The notes: a model not told the origin generated them from the letters alone. A stretch of DNA of 23,182 nucleotides from an uncultured Ruminococcus sp. (GCA_937902395.1 CALGTV010000069.1:1-23182), one strand, 5' to 3'; numbered from the stretch's first letter, positions 1-8,899 are shown. Numbers and translations are program-made.

Positions 1-1414
1 CGTCGAAAACATCATTGCCTGTAGCGCCCCAGAATTCAGCACCGGGATTCTTGGAATAGATATTACCGCAGCAAGCACGACCTGTATCCTTTGTGTGATT
101 CTTGTGGAAGATATTTTTACCTGTCTTAGCGTCTATAAGAGATACACCCCAAGGCTTTTCTTCGTGACACATCCAAAGCTCAAGACCGTCTCTGTTGGGG
201 AGAAAATCACCGACATGCATAGCGTCACCGTGTCCCTGACCGTTACACCAGAGGAGCTTTCCGTTGTCGTCGATACAAGTTGAACCGAGTACAAGTTCCT
301 GCTTGCCGTCACCGTCAACATCAGCAGGCATGTTATTGTGGTTACCATTGTGGTAGCCCTTCTTAGCGTCATTGCCTGAGTCGTACTTCCAACGCTCAAC
401 GAGCTTCTTGTTAACAACATCATAAGCAACAACTGTCATTCTTGTGTAGTAACCTCTGTTTGAAACAGCTGAGGGCTTCTGACCGTCGAGATAAACAACA
501 GCACCGTTGAAACGGTCAACACGGTTACCGTAGTTATCACCCCAGTTGCTTACCTTTCCTCTTGGGAAACCGTATTCAACAGTATCAAGAGCCTTACCTG
601 TAGCACCCTCAAAGAGTGTGTAATACTCAGGACCGTCAAGAACATAACCCTTGTTGTTGCGGTAGTTCTTGGAACCGTCACCAATAACCTTACCGGTACC
701 GTCCTTTGTGCCGTCGGCTGTCTTACAAGTCATTTCAGCTTTACCGTCGCAGTCAAAGTCAGCAACAAGGAACTGAGTGTAGTGAGCACCTGCACGGATG
801 TTTCTTCCAAGGTCAACTCTCCAGAGCTGTTTACCGGAAAGCGTATAGCAGTCGATGTAAACATTTCCTGTATCACCGTCCTGTGAGTTATCCTTCTGGT
901 TTGAAGGATCCCACTTAACGAAGATTTCGTATGTACCGTCACCGTCAACGTCACCAACAGAACAGTCGTTAGCACTGTATGTGCATCCTGAACCCTTAGG
1001 GATGTTGAGAGGAATATCGAAATAATCCTTGTTTGAAGTAAGGCTGCAATTTTCAGATGTTATAACTTTACCGCCTGAAAGATAGTCAACTCTGTACTTT
1101 GCACTGCTGCTGCCGCCCTTATCGAGGTAGCAGGTAGCCTGTCCTGACTTACTTGTGTAGATAAGCTCGTTGCCGCGATAGAGCTTGTACTCAGCATCGT
1201 CAGCATCATTAGCAAGGAATCTCCAGCTTACGAGCATACCGTTTCCTGTGTTAATAGCGGAAATACCTCTGTTAAGGTTTTCCATGATGTTTTTGCCTGT
1301 ACCATACTTAGCAGCAGCAGACATTGTCTGTGATACAGCAGGAATTGCCAGGCTTGTTGCAGCTGTCAGAACCGACATAGCTGCAGCGGCTGTGCGCTTA
1401 AATTTGTTTTTCAT
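1..1414 (-). CDS. Secreted rhamnogalacturonan lyase, family PL11 (partial, 3' end outside window)
   Basis: The first 471 codons are present and the C-terminus lies beyond base 1. The start is ATG at 1414, behind a GGGAGGTC ribosome binding site. Residues 1 to about 35 form a signal peptide (basic KNKFKR, then an Ala/Leu-rich core ending near MSAAA). The mature part begins MENLNRG...VSWR and continues with GDVDGDG, VKWDPSNQKDNSQ, GNVYIDCY, RAGAHYTQF, ADGTKDGTGKVIG and GPEYYTLFEG. These blocks are characteristic of PL11 lyases such as Bacillus YesW and YesX, which cut the rhamnose-galacturonate backbone of rhamnogalacturonan I by beta-elimination, using calcium. The repeated DxDxDG loops fit calcium sites of the eight-bladed propeller. 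No frameshift is seen. A dockerin or CBM could follow outside the window. It is divergent from the AraC gene at 1701, its likely regulator (inference). Confidence 0.93.
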   Translation of the reverse strand, partial: MKNKFKRTAAAAMSVLTAATSLAIPAVSQTMSAAAKYGTGKNIMENLNRGISAINTGNGMLVSWRFLANDADDAEYKLYRGNELIYTSKSGQATCYLDKGGSSSAKYRVDYLSGGKVITSENCSLTSNKDYFDIPLNIPKGSGCTYSANDCSVGDVDGDGTYEIFVKWDPSNQKDNSQDGDTGNVYIDCYTLSGKQLWRVDLGRNIRAGAHYTQFLVADFDCDGKAEMTCKTADGTKDGTGKVIGDGSKNYRNNKGYVLDGPEYYTLFEGATGKALDTVEYGFPRGKVSNWGDNYGNRVDRFNGAVVYLDGQKPSAVSNRGYYTRMTVVAYDVVNKKLVERWKYDSGNDAKKGYHNGNHNNMPADVDGDGKQELVLGSTCIDDNGKLLWCNGQGHGDAMHVGDFLPNRDGLELWMCHEEKPWGVSLIDAKTGKNIFHKNHTKDTGRACCGNIYSKNPGAEFWGATGNDVFD

Positions 1415-1559
1415 TTTAAAGACCTCCCAAAATGATTTTTCTGATTATCAAAAATACACAAAGGTTGATATTTGTATTTTCTAACATCCTTTTATGTATT
1501 TTTAATAAAAAGATTGATTGATATAATTCCTTAACGTTTTCTTCACATTTTCTGTCTAT

Positions 1560-1588
1560 ATTATATATTATTTTTGTGCAAATTGCAA
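1560..1588 (-). promoter_or_regulatory. Sigma-A-type promoter for the PL11 lyase gene
   Basis: Read on the minus strand, TTGCAA (1588-1583) and TATAAT (1565-1560) are separated by 17 bases. The predicted transcript has a leader of about 140 bases. The 11-base near-palindrome TGCAAATTGCA (1577-1587) covers most of the -35 box and could be an operator. The rest of the 1415-1682 gap is AT-rich and shows no gene. Confidence 0.6.
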
Positions 1589-1632
1589 TGATATTTTTTC
1601 ATTTCTTTATGATGAATTTCATTATATTTTTG

Positions 1633-1661
1633 TTGACAAATAACGAAAATTAAGTTATAAT
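1633..1661 (+). promoter_or_regulatory. Consensus sigma-A promoter for the AraC-type regulator
   Basis: TTGACA (1633-1638) and TATAAT (1656-1661) are both perfect, with a 17-base spacer. The predicted start lies about 30 bases upstream of the ATG at 1701. A perfect promoter for a regulator suggests constitutive or autorepressed expression (inference). Confidence 0.75.
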
Positions 1662-1700
1662 TAAGGTAATAGGAATTAATAATTGACAAAGGAGGATTAT

Positions 1701-2489
1701 ATGTATATTTCACTTGCAGGTTATCATTGGAAACATGATGCAGATTTTCGTGTTGAAAGAAAAGACGGTTATAATGGTATGCAGCTTTTGCTTATACAAA
1801 GCCGTGCGAAAATATCAGTTGCAGGTATAAACTATGATATATTACCGAATACAGCTGTTCTTATTGATAATGGAGTATCCCACTGCCTATACGCTGACGG
1901 TGAAGATTACATGGATGACTGGGTTCGCTTTCAGCTCTCAAAAGAAGAAAGACAGGAAATGGAAGAACTGGGAGCTCCTTTTAATCTCCCCATTTATCTC
2001 GAAAATGATGATACTCTTGAACTACTTGTAAAACTAAGCTGTAAAATGTTTGAGAATGAGTTGGTTGATAAGAAAAAAGTTCAGCATAATATCCTTATGG
2101 CAATGCTGATTTATCTCAGCGGTGTAGGAAAAGAGTACAAAGAGGAAAGAAAAATTCCTTATGAAGCTGAACTGAGAAAACTCCGCAAAGAAATTTATGA
2201 TAATCCAGGAGTAGAAAGAACATCGCCTCAAATAGCAAAAGAGCTTAATTTATCTGTGGGATACTTAAATAAAATATACAACGATTTATTTGGTACTTCC
2301 TACATGAAAGATGTTTTTTCAAGCCGTATGGAATACGCACAAACGCTTCTTACAACTACTGATAAGCCAGTAAATGAAATTGCAGAGCTTTGCGGCTACA
2401 ATTCATCAGAACACTTTTCGCGCTACTTCAAAAAATATAGCTGTATGTCTCCGCTGCAGTACAGAAATAAGGGCGGTAAGCAGAATTGA
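1701..2489 (+). CDS. AraC-family transcriptional regulator
   Basis: This is a 262-residue cytoplasmic regulator. The start is ATG at 1701, five bases after a perfect AGGAGG (1690-1695); an in-frame TTG at 1683 lies upstream of that site and is rejected. The N-terminal half (about 1-130) is the beta-rich cupin-like sensor of AraC proteins, with ISVAGINYDILPNTAVLID as the barrel strands. The C-terminal 100 residues hold two helix-turn-helix units: SPQIAKELNLSVGYLNKIY, then VNEIAELCGYNSSEHFSRYF with the usual SPLQYR ending. Such proteins often sense a sugar and control adjacent polysaccharide genes. The divergent PL11 lyase is the obvious target, and the GH43-dockerin gene downstream may be another. 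The ligand is unknown. Confidence 0.93.
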   Translation: MYISLAGYHWKHDADFRVERKDGYNGMQLLLIQSRAKISVAGINYDILPNTAVLIDNGVSHCLYADGEDYMDDWVRFQLSKEERQEMEELGAPFNLPIYLENDDTLELLVKLSCKMFENELVDKKKVQHNILMAMLIYLSGVGKEYKEERKIPYEAELRKLRKEIYDNPGVERTSPQIAKELNLSVGYLNKIYNDLFGTSYMKDVFSSRMEYAQTLLTTTDKPVNEIAELCGYNSSEHFSRYFKKYSCMSPLQYRNKGGKQN

Positions 2490-2531
2490 TACCTATTTAC
2501 CCCGTTTTCTAATTAATTACCTCATCTTAAA

Positions 2532-2575
2532 ACCCCATGCAGATATTAATTTATGCATGGGGTATAATTATTTTT
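2532..2575 (+). terminator. Intrinsic terminator after the AraC-type gene
   Basis: ACCCCATGCA (2532-2541) pairs perfectly with TGCATGGGGT (2554-2563) across a 12-base loop. It is followed by an AT-rich tract ending in TTTTT (2571-2575), 12 bases after the start of that tract. The T run is somewhat distant, so termination may be partial. The rest of 2490-2739 holds the promoter of the next gene and no other feature. Confidence 0.65.
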
Positions 2576-2651
2576 AACAACCGATTCAATCTGTCTATTT
2601 TTGAGTCATAAAAATTCAAAACAGATTTGCAGGAATTTTTACAAATTATAC

Positions 2652-2680
2652 TGGACAACTCATAATATATATGTTATAAT
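2652..2680 (+). promoter_or_regulatory. Promoter for the GH43-dockerin gene
   Basis: TGGACA (2652-2657) and TATAAT (2675-2680) are 17 bases apart. The surrounding CTGGACAACT (2651-2660) recurs at the same distance from a TATAAT in front of the AraC gene at 15187, so it may be part of a shared control site. Confidence 0.65.
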
Positions 2681-2739
2681 ATTCATAGAATTTTAAAATT
2701 ATAGTTACGGAAATTTAAGAAATGAAATGAGGGTTGAAA

Positions 2740-5325
2740 ATGAAAAATTCAAAAGCAATTGCCACATTATGCAGTGCCATTCTTGCCGCTGCGCCTTTCG
2801 GAGCAATCGATAATTCATCAAACGCAAAGGATATTATCTGCCACACGATTACAGCACAGGCTGTATCGCAGGATATATCCGAAGAAATTGGTATTGCCGC
2901 TAATCTTTTCTGCATTGAGGGAAGCAATCTTGCAGACCACGGCGCAATACAGTGGGCGACAACGCTGGATGCCTCAGAATATGTGCTATATCGTTCCGAA
3001 TCCTCCGACAGTGGATTTATTCCGATTTACCGTGGCATTGGACGCTCCTATGAAGATGACAATATGGAAATCGGCAAAACATACTATTATCAGCTGAGCG
3101 TATCCGACGGTGAAACAGTAAAATATTCTTCCGTCAAGGAACTAACTCCCTGCGAGGTTTCAGATAATCTCAATGTCTATGATAACCAGAAAGGAAGCAG
3201 TCTTGTATACGAAACAAGTGGATTTAAATCAGGAGATAAATACTATAGCTATGCCCTACGCACTCATGCCGGAACTAATGATATTTATCTTGCAGAATCC
3301 GTTTCCTCTGACGGCAGAAATTTCGGAACAGAAAAAAACGTAGCTGATTCAAACCAGAATTCCGACCTTGCAAGCTGTAAAATCGAATCAGTACATATTG
3401 AATACGTGAAAAGTAAAAATAAAGTTATTGTATGGGCACATTGGGAAAAGCCAAGCGGCTACAACGACGGTAAAGCACTTGTTATAACAGGCACTCCAGG
3501 AGGAAAGTTCACAGTACATCATGTATACAATCCCCTTGGCATTCAGGTTCGCGATATGGCAGTATTTTTCGACGATGATGCAGCAAATACAGGATATCTC
3601 ATAGCCGCAGCCAACAAAGAAGGACAAGGTGCAAATGCGACTATATACATATTTAAAATGAACGAAGATTACAGTGGAGTTACGGAAATCGTAAAAACTC
3701 TCCATGAAAACCAATATCGTGAATTTCCAAATCTCATCAAGAAAAACGGCTATTATTTTCTGTTTACATCTCAGGCGGCAGGCTGGTATCCAAGCAGTGG
3801 TGCATATACCGTAACCGATAATTTATACGGCGAATGGAGCGAACTCCGCGAAATTGGCAATACTTCTACGTTTTCCTCCCAGTCAGGCTGGATTGTGAAT
3901 TTACAGAATAAAAACTATCTTATGCACGCATACCGTTGGCTGAGAGGTACAGGAACAAGCGGTACTACTCTTTGTCCCTTGTATTTTGACAATAGCTTTG
4001 CATTTTACGACTATTATCCCAATTTCCGCTACAGTACCAAAACAGGCGAGCTTTATCCAGTCCAGAAAGGTGAGCTTCTCTCACAGGACAAAACAGCAAC
4101 AGCTTCCATAGCTTCAAAAATTAACACGTCAGCGCAAAAAGCTGTAGACGGCAATTACCGCAGTTCATTTACTGCTATAGGCGATTTTAAAAAATGGCCA
4201 TTTTATATCCAGATTGATTTGGAAAATGTATGCGATTTGAAAAATATTCAGACATCGTGGTATATATGCAAAGGCTCTGAGGGATATTATACATACACTG
4301 TTGAGGGCAGTATGGACGGCACAAACTGGACTAAACTCCTTGACCGTACTAACAAAAACGACGAAACTGTCACAAAAACTTATGGCTTTAACAGCGATAT
4401 GCTTTCAGGAAAAGCACGCTATATCCGCCTTAATGTAAAAAATGCAACTTTACACAACAACCCCAACAATAACTGGTATACTCCTACGGTTTACGAGGTA
4501 AAGGTATACGGAACTCCCATAAGCAGCGGCACGGCGCCCTCCCCTGCTGTTTCATATGATTTTGAAACAGCGAATGGCAATGTAATTCCCGATATGAGCG
4601 GAAATAACAATGATCTAAAGCTAAGTGGCAACGCGGCTGTTTCTGTCGATGCTGAAAAGGGCAATGTTCTCCGACTGGACGGCTCCGAAAACACCTTTGC
4701 AGAGCTTCCTACAGGACTTCTTGACGGCTGTACTGATTATACAATCGTTATGGATGCTAAATCTGAATCCGATGGAAATTTCTTCACATTTGCTACCGGA
4801 CAGAATGATAAAAAATACTCTTTTTTCAAAATTGCAAATGACCATTTCAGATTTGCAACTTCTACTGATACATGGCGAGGCGAAAGTGGTCTCAGATATG
4901 ACCATGACGGCACAAAATGGCACAGATATGTATTCACTGTCAACGGTGCATCAGTAAGATTATACATTGATGGTAATCTTGTCAGCGAATCTACAGAATT
5001 GACTTCCCTTGTGGCAGATATGGGAACATCGCTGAAAGGATATATCGGTAAATCATTCTATGAGGGAGATTTATTTTTCAACGGATACATTGATAATCTC
5101 AGCATATACAGACAGTCATTAAATCCTGATGAGGTAGCTGCTCTTGACAGTGCAAAAGGCGACGTCAATGCTGACGGACAATTTTCTGTTGCTGACCTTG
5201 TAATGCTCAATGAATTTCTTCTCGGAAAATTGCCTCTTACCGACTATAAAGCTGCTGATTTGTATAAGGATAATGCAATTGATGTATATGATATGATACT
5301 TATGAGACAGGAAATTGTAAAATAA
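2740..5325 (+). CDS. Cellulosomal GH43-like enzyme with CBM32-like, LamG and dockerin domains
   Basis: This 861-residue protein starts at ATG 2740, six bases after GAGGG. Residues 1-28 are a signal peptide. Residues 50-137 resemble a fibronectin III or short beta domain. Residues 150-435 are a five-bladed propeller like GH43 exo-galactanases (subfamily 24/34 type): VIVWAHWE, then VRDMAVFFDDD (270-280), REFPNLIKKNGYYFLFTS with Glu328 in the expected acid position, and FSSQS with Gln381. Residues 445-591 are an F5/8C (CBM32-like) module, 603-800 a LamG/concanavalin-A fold, and 807-861 a type I dockerin with loops DVNADGQFSVAD and DLYKDNAIDVYD. It is expected to be secreted and held on a scaffoldin cohesin, trimming galactan or arabinogalactan side chains. 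The exact substrate is inference. The usual ERP block near the first carboxylate is changed to Glu216-Ser-Val. Confidence 0.88.
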   Translation: MKNSKAIATLCSAILAAAPFGAIDNSSNAKDIICHTITAQAVSQDISEEIGIAANLFCIEGSNLADHGAIQWATTLDASEYVLYRSESSDSGFIPIYRGIGRSYEDDNMEIGKTYYYQLSVSDGETVKYSSVKELTPCEVSDNLNVYDNQKGSSLVYETSGFKSGDKYYSYALRTHAGTNDIYLAESVSSDGRNFGTEKNVADSNQNSDLASCKIESVHIEYVKSKNKVIVWAHWEKPSGYNDGKALVITGTPGGKFTVHHVYNPLGIQVRDMAVFFDDDAANTGYLIAAANKEGQGANATIYIFKMNEDYSGVTEIVKTLHENQYREFPNLIKKNGYYFLFTSQAAGWYPSSGAYTVTDNLYGEWSELREIGNTSTFSSQSGWIVNLQNKNYLMHAYRWLRGTGTSGTTLCPLYFDNSFAFYDYYPNFRYSTKTGELYPVQKGELLSQDKTATASIASKINTSAQKAVDGNYRSSFTAIGDFKKWPFYIQIDLENVCDLKNIQTSWYICKGSEGYYTYTVEGSMDGTNWTKLLDRTNKNDETVTKTYGFNSDMLSGKARYIRLNVKNATLHNNPNNNWYTPTVYEVKVYGTPISSGTAPSPAVSYDFETANGNVIPDMSGNNNDLKLSGNAAVSVDAEKGNVLRLDGSENTFAELPTGLLDGCTDYTIVMDAKSESDGNFFTFATGQNDKKYSFFKIANDHFRFATSTDTWRGESGLRYDHDGTKWHRYVFTVNGASVRLYIDGNLVSESTELTSLVADMGTSLKGYIGKSFYEGDLFFNGYIDNLSIYRQSLNPDEVAALDSAKGDVNADGQFSVADLVMLNEFLLGKLPLTDYKAADLYKDNAIDVYDMILMRQEIVK

Positions 5326-5342
5326 CTTTCGAAATTTTATGG

Positions 5343-5369
5343 TTGCAAAATGATAGAAAATGGTATATA
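5343..5369 (+). promoter_or_regulatory. Candidate extended -10 promoter upstream of the SNF2 gene
   Basis: TGGTATAAT (5361-5369) is an extended -10 box. The best -35 match, TTGCAA (5343-5348), is only 15 bases away, so the extended -10 probably carries the promoter. If used, the transcript would include the whole 160-bp inverted-repeat element as a leader of about 215 bases before the ATG at 5591. No terminator is visible after the dockerin gene, so read-through is also possible. Confidence 0.45.
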
Positions 5370-5413
5370 ATATATACACAGTATTAATCAGGTTTCTTTA
5401 GAACCTACCCTTA

Positions 5414-5573
5414 ATACCAATCCCTGAAACAACAGTAGACAAATCTAATGGCATAAATGCTGTATGTCGTCGTTGGACTTCCTCACCATACGACAGTATG
5501 CTTTCGTCGTCCGCCTTGACATACATCATTTCTGCTCATCATCTTTGTCTACTAACATTTTAGGGATTGGTAT
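5414..5573. mobile_element. 160-bp MITE-like inverted-repeat element
   Basis: The ends are perfect 12-base inverted repeats, ATACCAATCCCT (5414-5425) and AGGGATTGGTAT (5562-5573). A second perfect 10-base pair lies inside, AGTAGACAAA (5434-5443) with TTTGTCTACT (5544-5553), set 8 bases in on each side. Further in, TGTATGTC (5461-5468) pairs with GACATACA (5518-5525), and AAATG (5455-5459) with CATTT (5527-5531), so the whole element can fold into one long hairpin. It has no open reading frame. A related, shorter copy at 14976-15059 supports a mobile, non-autonomous family. TA at both extremes fits TA target duplication (inference). It ends just before the SNF2 ribosome binding site. Confidence 0.75.
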
Positions 5574-5590
5574 AAAATAAAGGAGTACCT

Positions 5591-8500
5591 ATGCAAAATT
5601 GGATAAAACCATTTCATGATGACGACAATCATGGATATCATTACTTTTCTGTTGAACAGATTACAGAAGATGTGAAAATTACACAGAAAATTTACGACGA
5701 AGCACTTTCCCTTATCAATGATGAAAAAGCATACATAGTCAAGGCTGTTTTCGGATACAGCAAATGGATTCATAATGATAATATGATTGGCAATATCTTT
5801 GTTAATTTCAGAAATAATGAATCAATTGAAGTTGATTTTTCAAAAGATAAATTGCTTAAGTGTCACTGTCAGAGTTATTCTTGCATAATGAAGCACAATC
5901 GTGCTTCATCAGGTATCTGCATACACGAAGCAGCGGCTTTAATATTAATGCAAAAATATCTTCTGAAAAACAGACCTGGTGACAGTACAGACTATAAAGC
6001 TTCAATTTTTCTTGATACTTTTCGCAACAGACATCAGACAGGTAATCAGCGTAACAATATTGTGTATATATTGCCGAGACTTAATATCGTTGGCGATAAT
6101 CTTACTATGCGTCTTGTTATAACAAAAGAAAATTTAGGCAGGACTTATATTGTAAGAGATATTTATGATTTATTCAATAAAGTTCTCCGGAAGGAAACAT
6201 ATCCTCTTGGAAAAAATAATCAGATAGATTTTTCTGTTGAGAACTTTGCTGAGGATAATAAAGAATTTGCACAGATGCTGTGCGGTTTGCTTAATGATAA
6301 GTTCAGAAAAACTCAGGACAGGTGGTACAGCTATCGCGAAGACGACCTGAGAAACCATGTAAATTTATATGGTGACCGTCTCGACCGTTTCTTTGAATTA
6401 TTTAAAGATAAAGAAGTGGAATTTGACAATAAAAAAATACCGAAATTGACTGTAAAAGAATTTAATCCGCCTGTAAAACTGGATATAGAAAGCTTATCCG
6501 ATTCAGCAGGAAATTTCGAGGGAATATCAGTTTCAGGCAGAATTCCTATGGGTTTCTATGGTAATAAATACTCATATTGCATACATAAAGACTGTCTTTG
6601 CCGCATAGATTCGGAATATGAAAAAGAAATTGAACCGCTGATGTCACTTGCAGACGGAAGAGACGATAAAATCTCATTTCAGATTGGCAGAAAAAATCTT
6701 TCAGAATTCTATTATACGATTCTTCCTGCACTTCGTAAGGTAGTTAAAATCAAAGAAAAAGACAGTGAGACAATTGAAAGCTATTTGCCACCCGAAGTTT
6801 CATTTCGTTTCTATCTGGATATGGTTGACGGATACCCTGAATGTCGTGTAGGGACATGGTACGGCGATACGGGAGTTGCAATTTTTGATTTACTTGAATC
6901 ATCTGTACTTAAAGAGGATTTCCGTGACGCACAGCGTGAGGGATATGTTCTTGATATCGTTATGGATTATTTCCCAAATTTCCGCAAAGGTGAAGAACGT
7001 TTTCTTGCTTCTCAAAATGAAGAGGAAATATATAATATCCTTGAAACAGCTGTTCCTAAGCTTATGGCGCTTGGTGATGTTGTATGTACTGACAGATTTC
7101 AGAGTATTCAGAATCACCGTAAACTGAATATTTCAGTAGGTGTTTCTATTGACAGCGATTTGCTTAATCTGGAAATCACAACGGACAACCTTACTCAAAA
7201 AGAACTTCTGGATATAATCAAAAGTTATCGTCAGAATAAAAAATATCACCGTCTGAAAAGTGGTGAGTTTGTAGACATCGATAACAGTATTGCAGAACTT
7301 TCGGCTATGCTTGATACTATGCACATTTCTCCAAAAGAATTTGTAAAAGGGAAAATGAAGCTCCCTGCCTATCGTGCGCTGTATCTTGATAAAATGCTGG
7401 AGCAAAGTCAGGAAATTTATGCTAAACGTGACAGCCATTACAAAAAGCTGATTAAAAGCTTCAAGACTGTAACAGAATCAGATTTTGAAATTCCTGAACC
7501 ACTGAATGGTATAATGAGGAGTTATCAGCAGTTTGGTCATAAATGGCTGCGGACGATTTCAGCCTGCGGATTCGGCGGTATTCTTGCTGATGATATGGGA
7601 CTTGGTAAAACATTACAGATAATTTCTGTAATATCAGCTGAAAAAACTGAAAATAACTGCGACACTGCACTTATTGTTTGCCCTGCTTCACTTGTATTCA
7701 ACTGGGCGGCAGAATTTGACAAATTTGCACCTCATCTGAATTATTGTACAATTGTAGGCACAATGAAAGAACGTGAAAAGTTAATTGCAGATTATCAGAA
7801 CTATGATGTTCTGATTACCTCATACGATTTAATTAAACGCGATGCGGCACATTATGAAGATTGTACTTTTTCTTGTCAGGTTCTTGATGAAGCTCAGTAT
7901 ATCAAAAATCATACAACTGCTGCTGCCAAATCCGTTAAACTTATAAAAGCAAAACAGCGTTTTGCTTTGACAGGTACTCCAATTGAAAATCGTCTCAGTG
8001 AGCTATGGAGTATTTTTGATTATCTTATGCCGGGATTTCTTTACGGATATGAAACTTTCAAAAAAGAATTTGAAACTCCCATTGTAAAAAAATCCGATGA
8101 AGAAGCCACAAAGCGCCTGCGCCGTATGACATCGCCGTTTATCCTGCGAAGACTGAAAAAAGACGTTCTCCGCGATTTGCCTGATAAACTGGAAGAAAAT
8201 TATATTGTTCGCTTTGACGAAGAACAGCAGCATATTTATGACGCTAAAGTACTCGAACTGCGCCAGATGCTTGACAGTGAAAATGATTCAGATTATCAGA
8301 ATAACAAGCTCCGTATTCTTGCACATCTCACACAGATTCGTCAGATTTGCTGTGATCCCTCACTGCTTTTTGAGAATTATAATGGCGAATCAGCTAAAAA
8401 AACTGCCTGTATGGAGATTGTACAAAGAGCTATTGAGGGCGAACATCGTGTATTGATATTTTCGCAATTCACATCTATGCTTGAACGTCTTGAAAATATG

Positions 8501-8899
8501 CTCTATAAAAGTAATATTCAATATTACAAAATTACAGGCGAAACCTCAAAAAAGAAACGTTTGGAATTGGTTGACAGCTTCAATTCAGAAAATATACCTG
8601 TATTCCTGATTTCTCTGAAAGCAGGCGGAACAGGTCTTAATCTCACAGGTGCGGACGTTGTAATTCACTATGACCCATGGTGGAACGTTGCGGCTCAGAA
8701 TCAGGCAACTGACCGTGCTCACCGTATCGGGCAGACGAAAAAAGTTACTGTCTACAAGCTGATAGCAAAAAATACCATAGAAGAAAAAATTCAGCAGATG
8801 CAGATAAAAAAAGCGAATCTTGCAGATTCAGTTCTTAGTGGTGATTTTGTAAATCTCTCCTCACTTTCTAAGGAAGAACTTATTGAAATGCTCGGCTGA
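5591..8899 (+). CDS. SWIM zinc finger-SNF2 family helicase
   Basis: This 1102-residue protein starts at ATG 5591, five bases after AAAGGAG. A SWIM zinc finger lies near the N-terminus: Cys91-x-Cys93 and Cys110-x-His112, in CHCQSYSC and ICIHEAA. Residues 200-620 match the bacterial SNF2-associated region in position. The first ATPase lobe holds ADDMGLGKTLQII with the Walker A lysine at 673, DEAQ at 766-769 and LTGTPIENRLSELWSIFDYL. The second holds LISLKAGGTGLNLTGADVV and DRAHRIGQ with Arg1045. All SWI/SNF motifs are intact, so it should be an ATP-driven translocase on double-stranded DNA. Bacillus YwqA and YwqB are comparable as separate proteins. Its cellular role is unknown. No methylase, nuclease or other defence partner lies next to it. 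Confidence 0.93.
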   Translation: MQNWIKPFHDDDNHGYHYFSVEQITEDVKITQKIYDEALSLINDEKAYIVKAVFGYSKWIHNDNMIGNIFVNFRNNESIEVDFSKDKLLKCHCQSYSCIMKHNRASSGICIHEAAALILMQKYLLKNRPGDSTDYKASIFLDTFRNRHQTGNQRNNIVYILPRLNIVGDNLTMRLVITKENLGRTYIVRDIYDLFNKVLRKETYPLGKNNQIDFSVENFAEDNKEFAQMLCGLLNDKFRKTQDRWYSYREDDLRNHVNLYGDRLDRFFELFKDKEVEFDNKKIPKLTVKEFNPPVKLDIESLSDSAGNFEGISVSGRIPMGFYGNKYSYCIHKDCLCRIDSEYEKEIEPLMSLADGRDDKISFQIGRKNLSEFYYTILPALRKVVKIKEKDSETIESYLPPEVSFRFYLDMVDGYPECRVGTWYGDTGVAIFDLLESSVLKEDFRDAQREGYVLDIVMDYFPNFRKGEERFLASQNEEEIYNILETAVPKLMALGDVVCTDRFQSIQNHRKLNISVGVSIDSDLLNLEITTDNLTQKELLDIIKSYRQNKKYHRLKSGEFVDIDNSIAELSAMLDTMHISPKEFVKGKMKLPAYRALYLDKMLEQSQEIYAKRDSHYKKLIKSFKTVTESDFEIPEPLNGIMRSYQQFGHKWLRTISACGFGGILADDMGLGKTLQIISVISAEKTENNCDTALIVCPASLVFNWAAEFDKFAPHLNYCTIVGTMKEREKLIADYQNYDVLITSYDLIKRDAAHYEDCTFSCQVLDEAQYIKNHTTAAAKSVKLIKAKQRFALTGTPIENRLSELWSIFDYLMPGFLYGYETFKKEFETPIVKKSDEEATKRLRRMTSPFILRRLKKDVLRDLPDKLEENYIVRFDEEQQHIYDAKVLELRQMLDSENDSDYQNNKLRILAHLTQIRQICCDPSLLFENYNGESAKKTACMEIVQRAIEGEHRVLIFSQFTSMLERLENMLYKSNIQYYKITGETSKKKRLELVDSFNSENIPVFLISLKAGGTGLNLTGADVVIHYDPWWNVAAQNQATDRAHRIGQTKKVTVYKLIAKNTIEEKIQQMQIKKANLADSVLSGDFVNLSSLSKEELIEMLG

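Noticed and set aside
1185..1484. Open frame on the plus strand near the start of the PL11 gene
   Set aside because: It lies opposite the strongly supported lyase frame and has no ribosome binding site or recognisable domain; the same applies to other frames antisense to PL11, pyrD and aldolase genes.
5591..8899. The SNF2 helicase as part of a DISARM or similar anti-phage system
   Set aside because: The neighbours are a dockerin enzyme and a spore protein; no methylase, phospholipase-D nuclease or other partner is present in the window.
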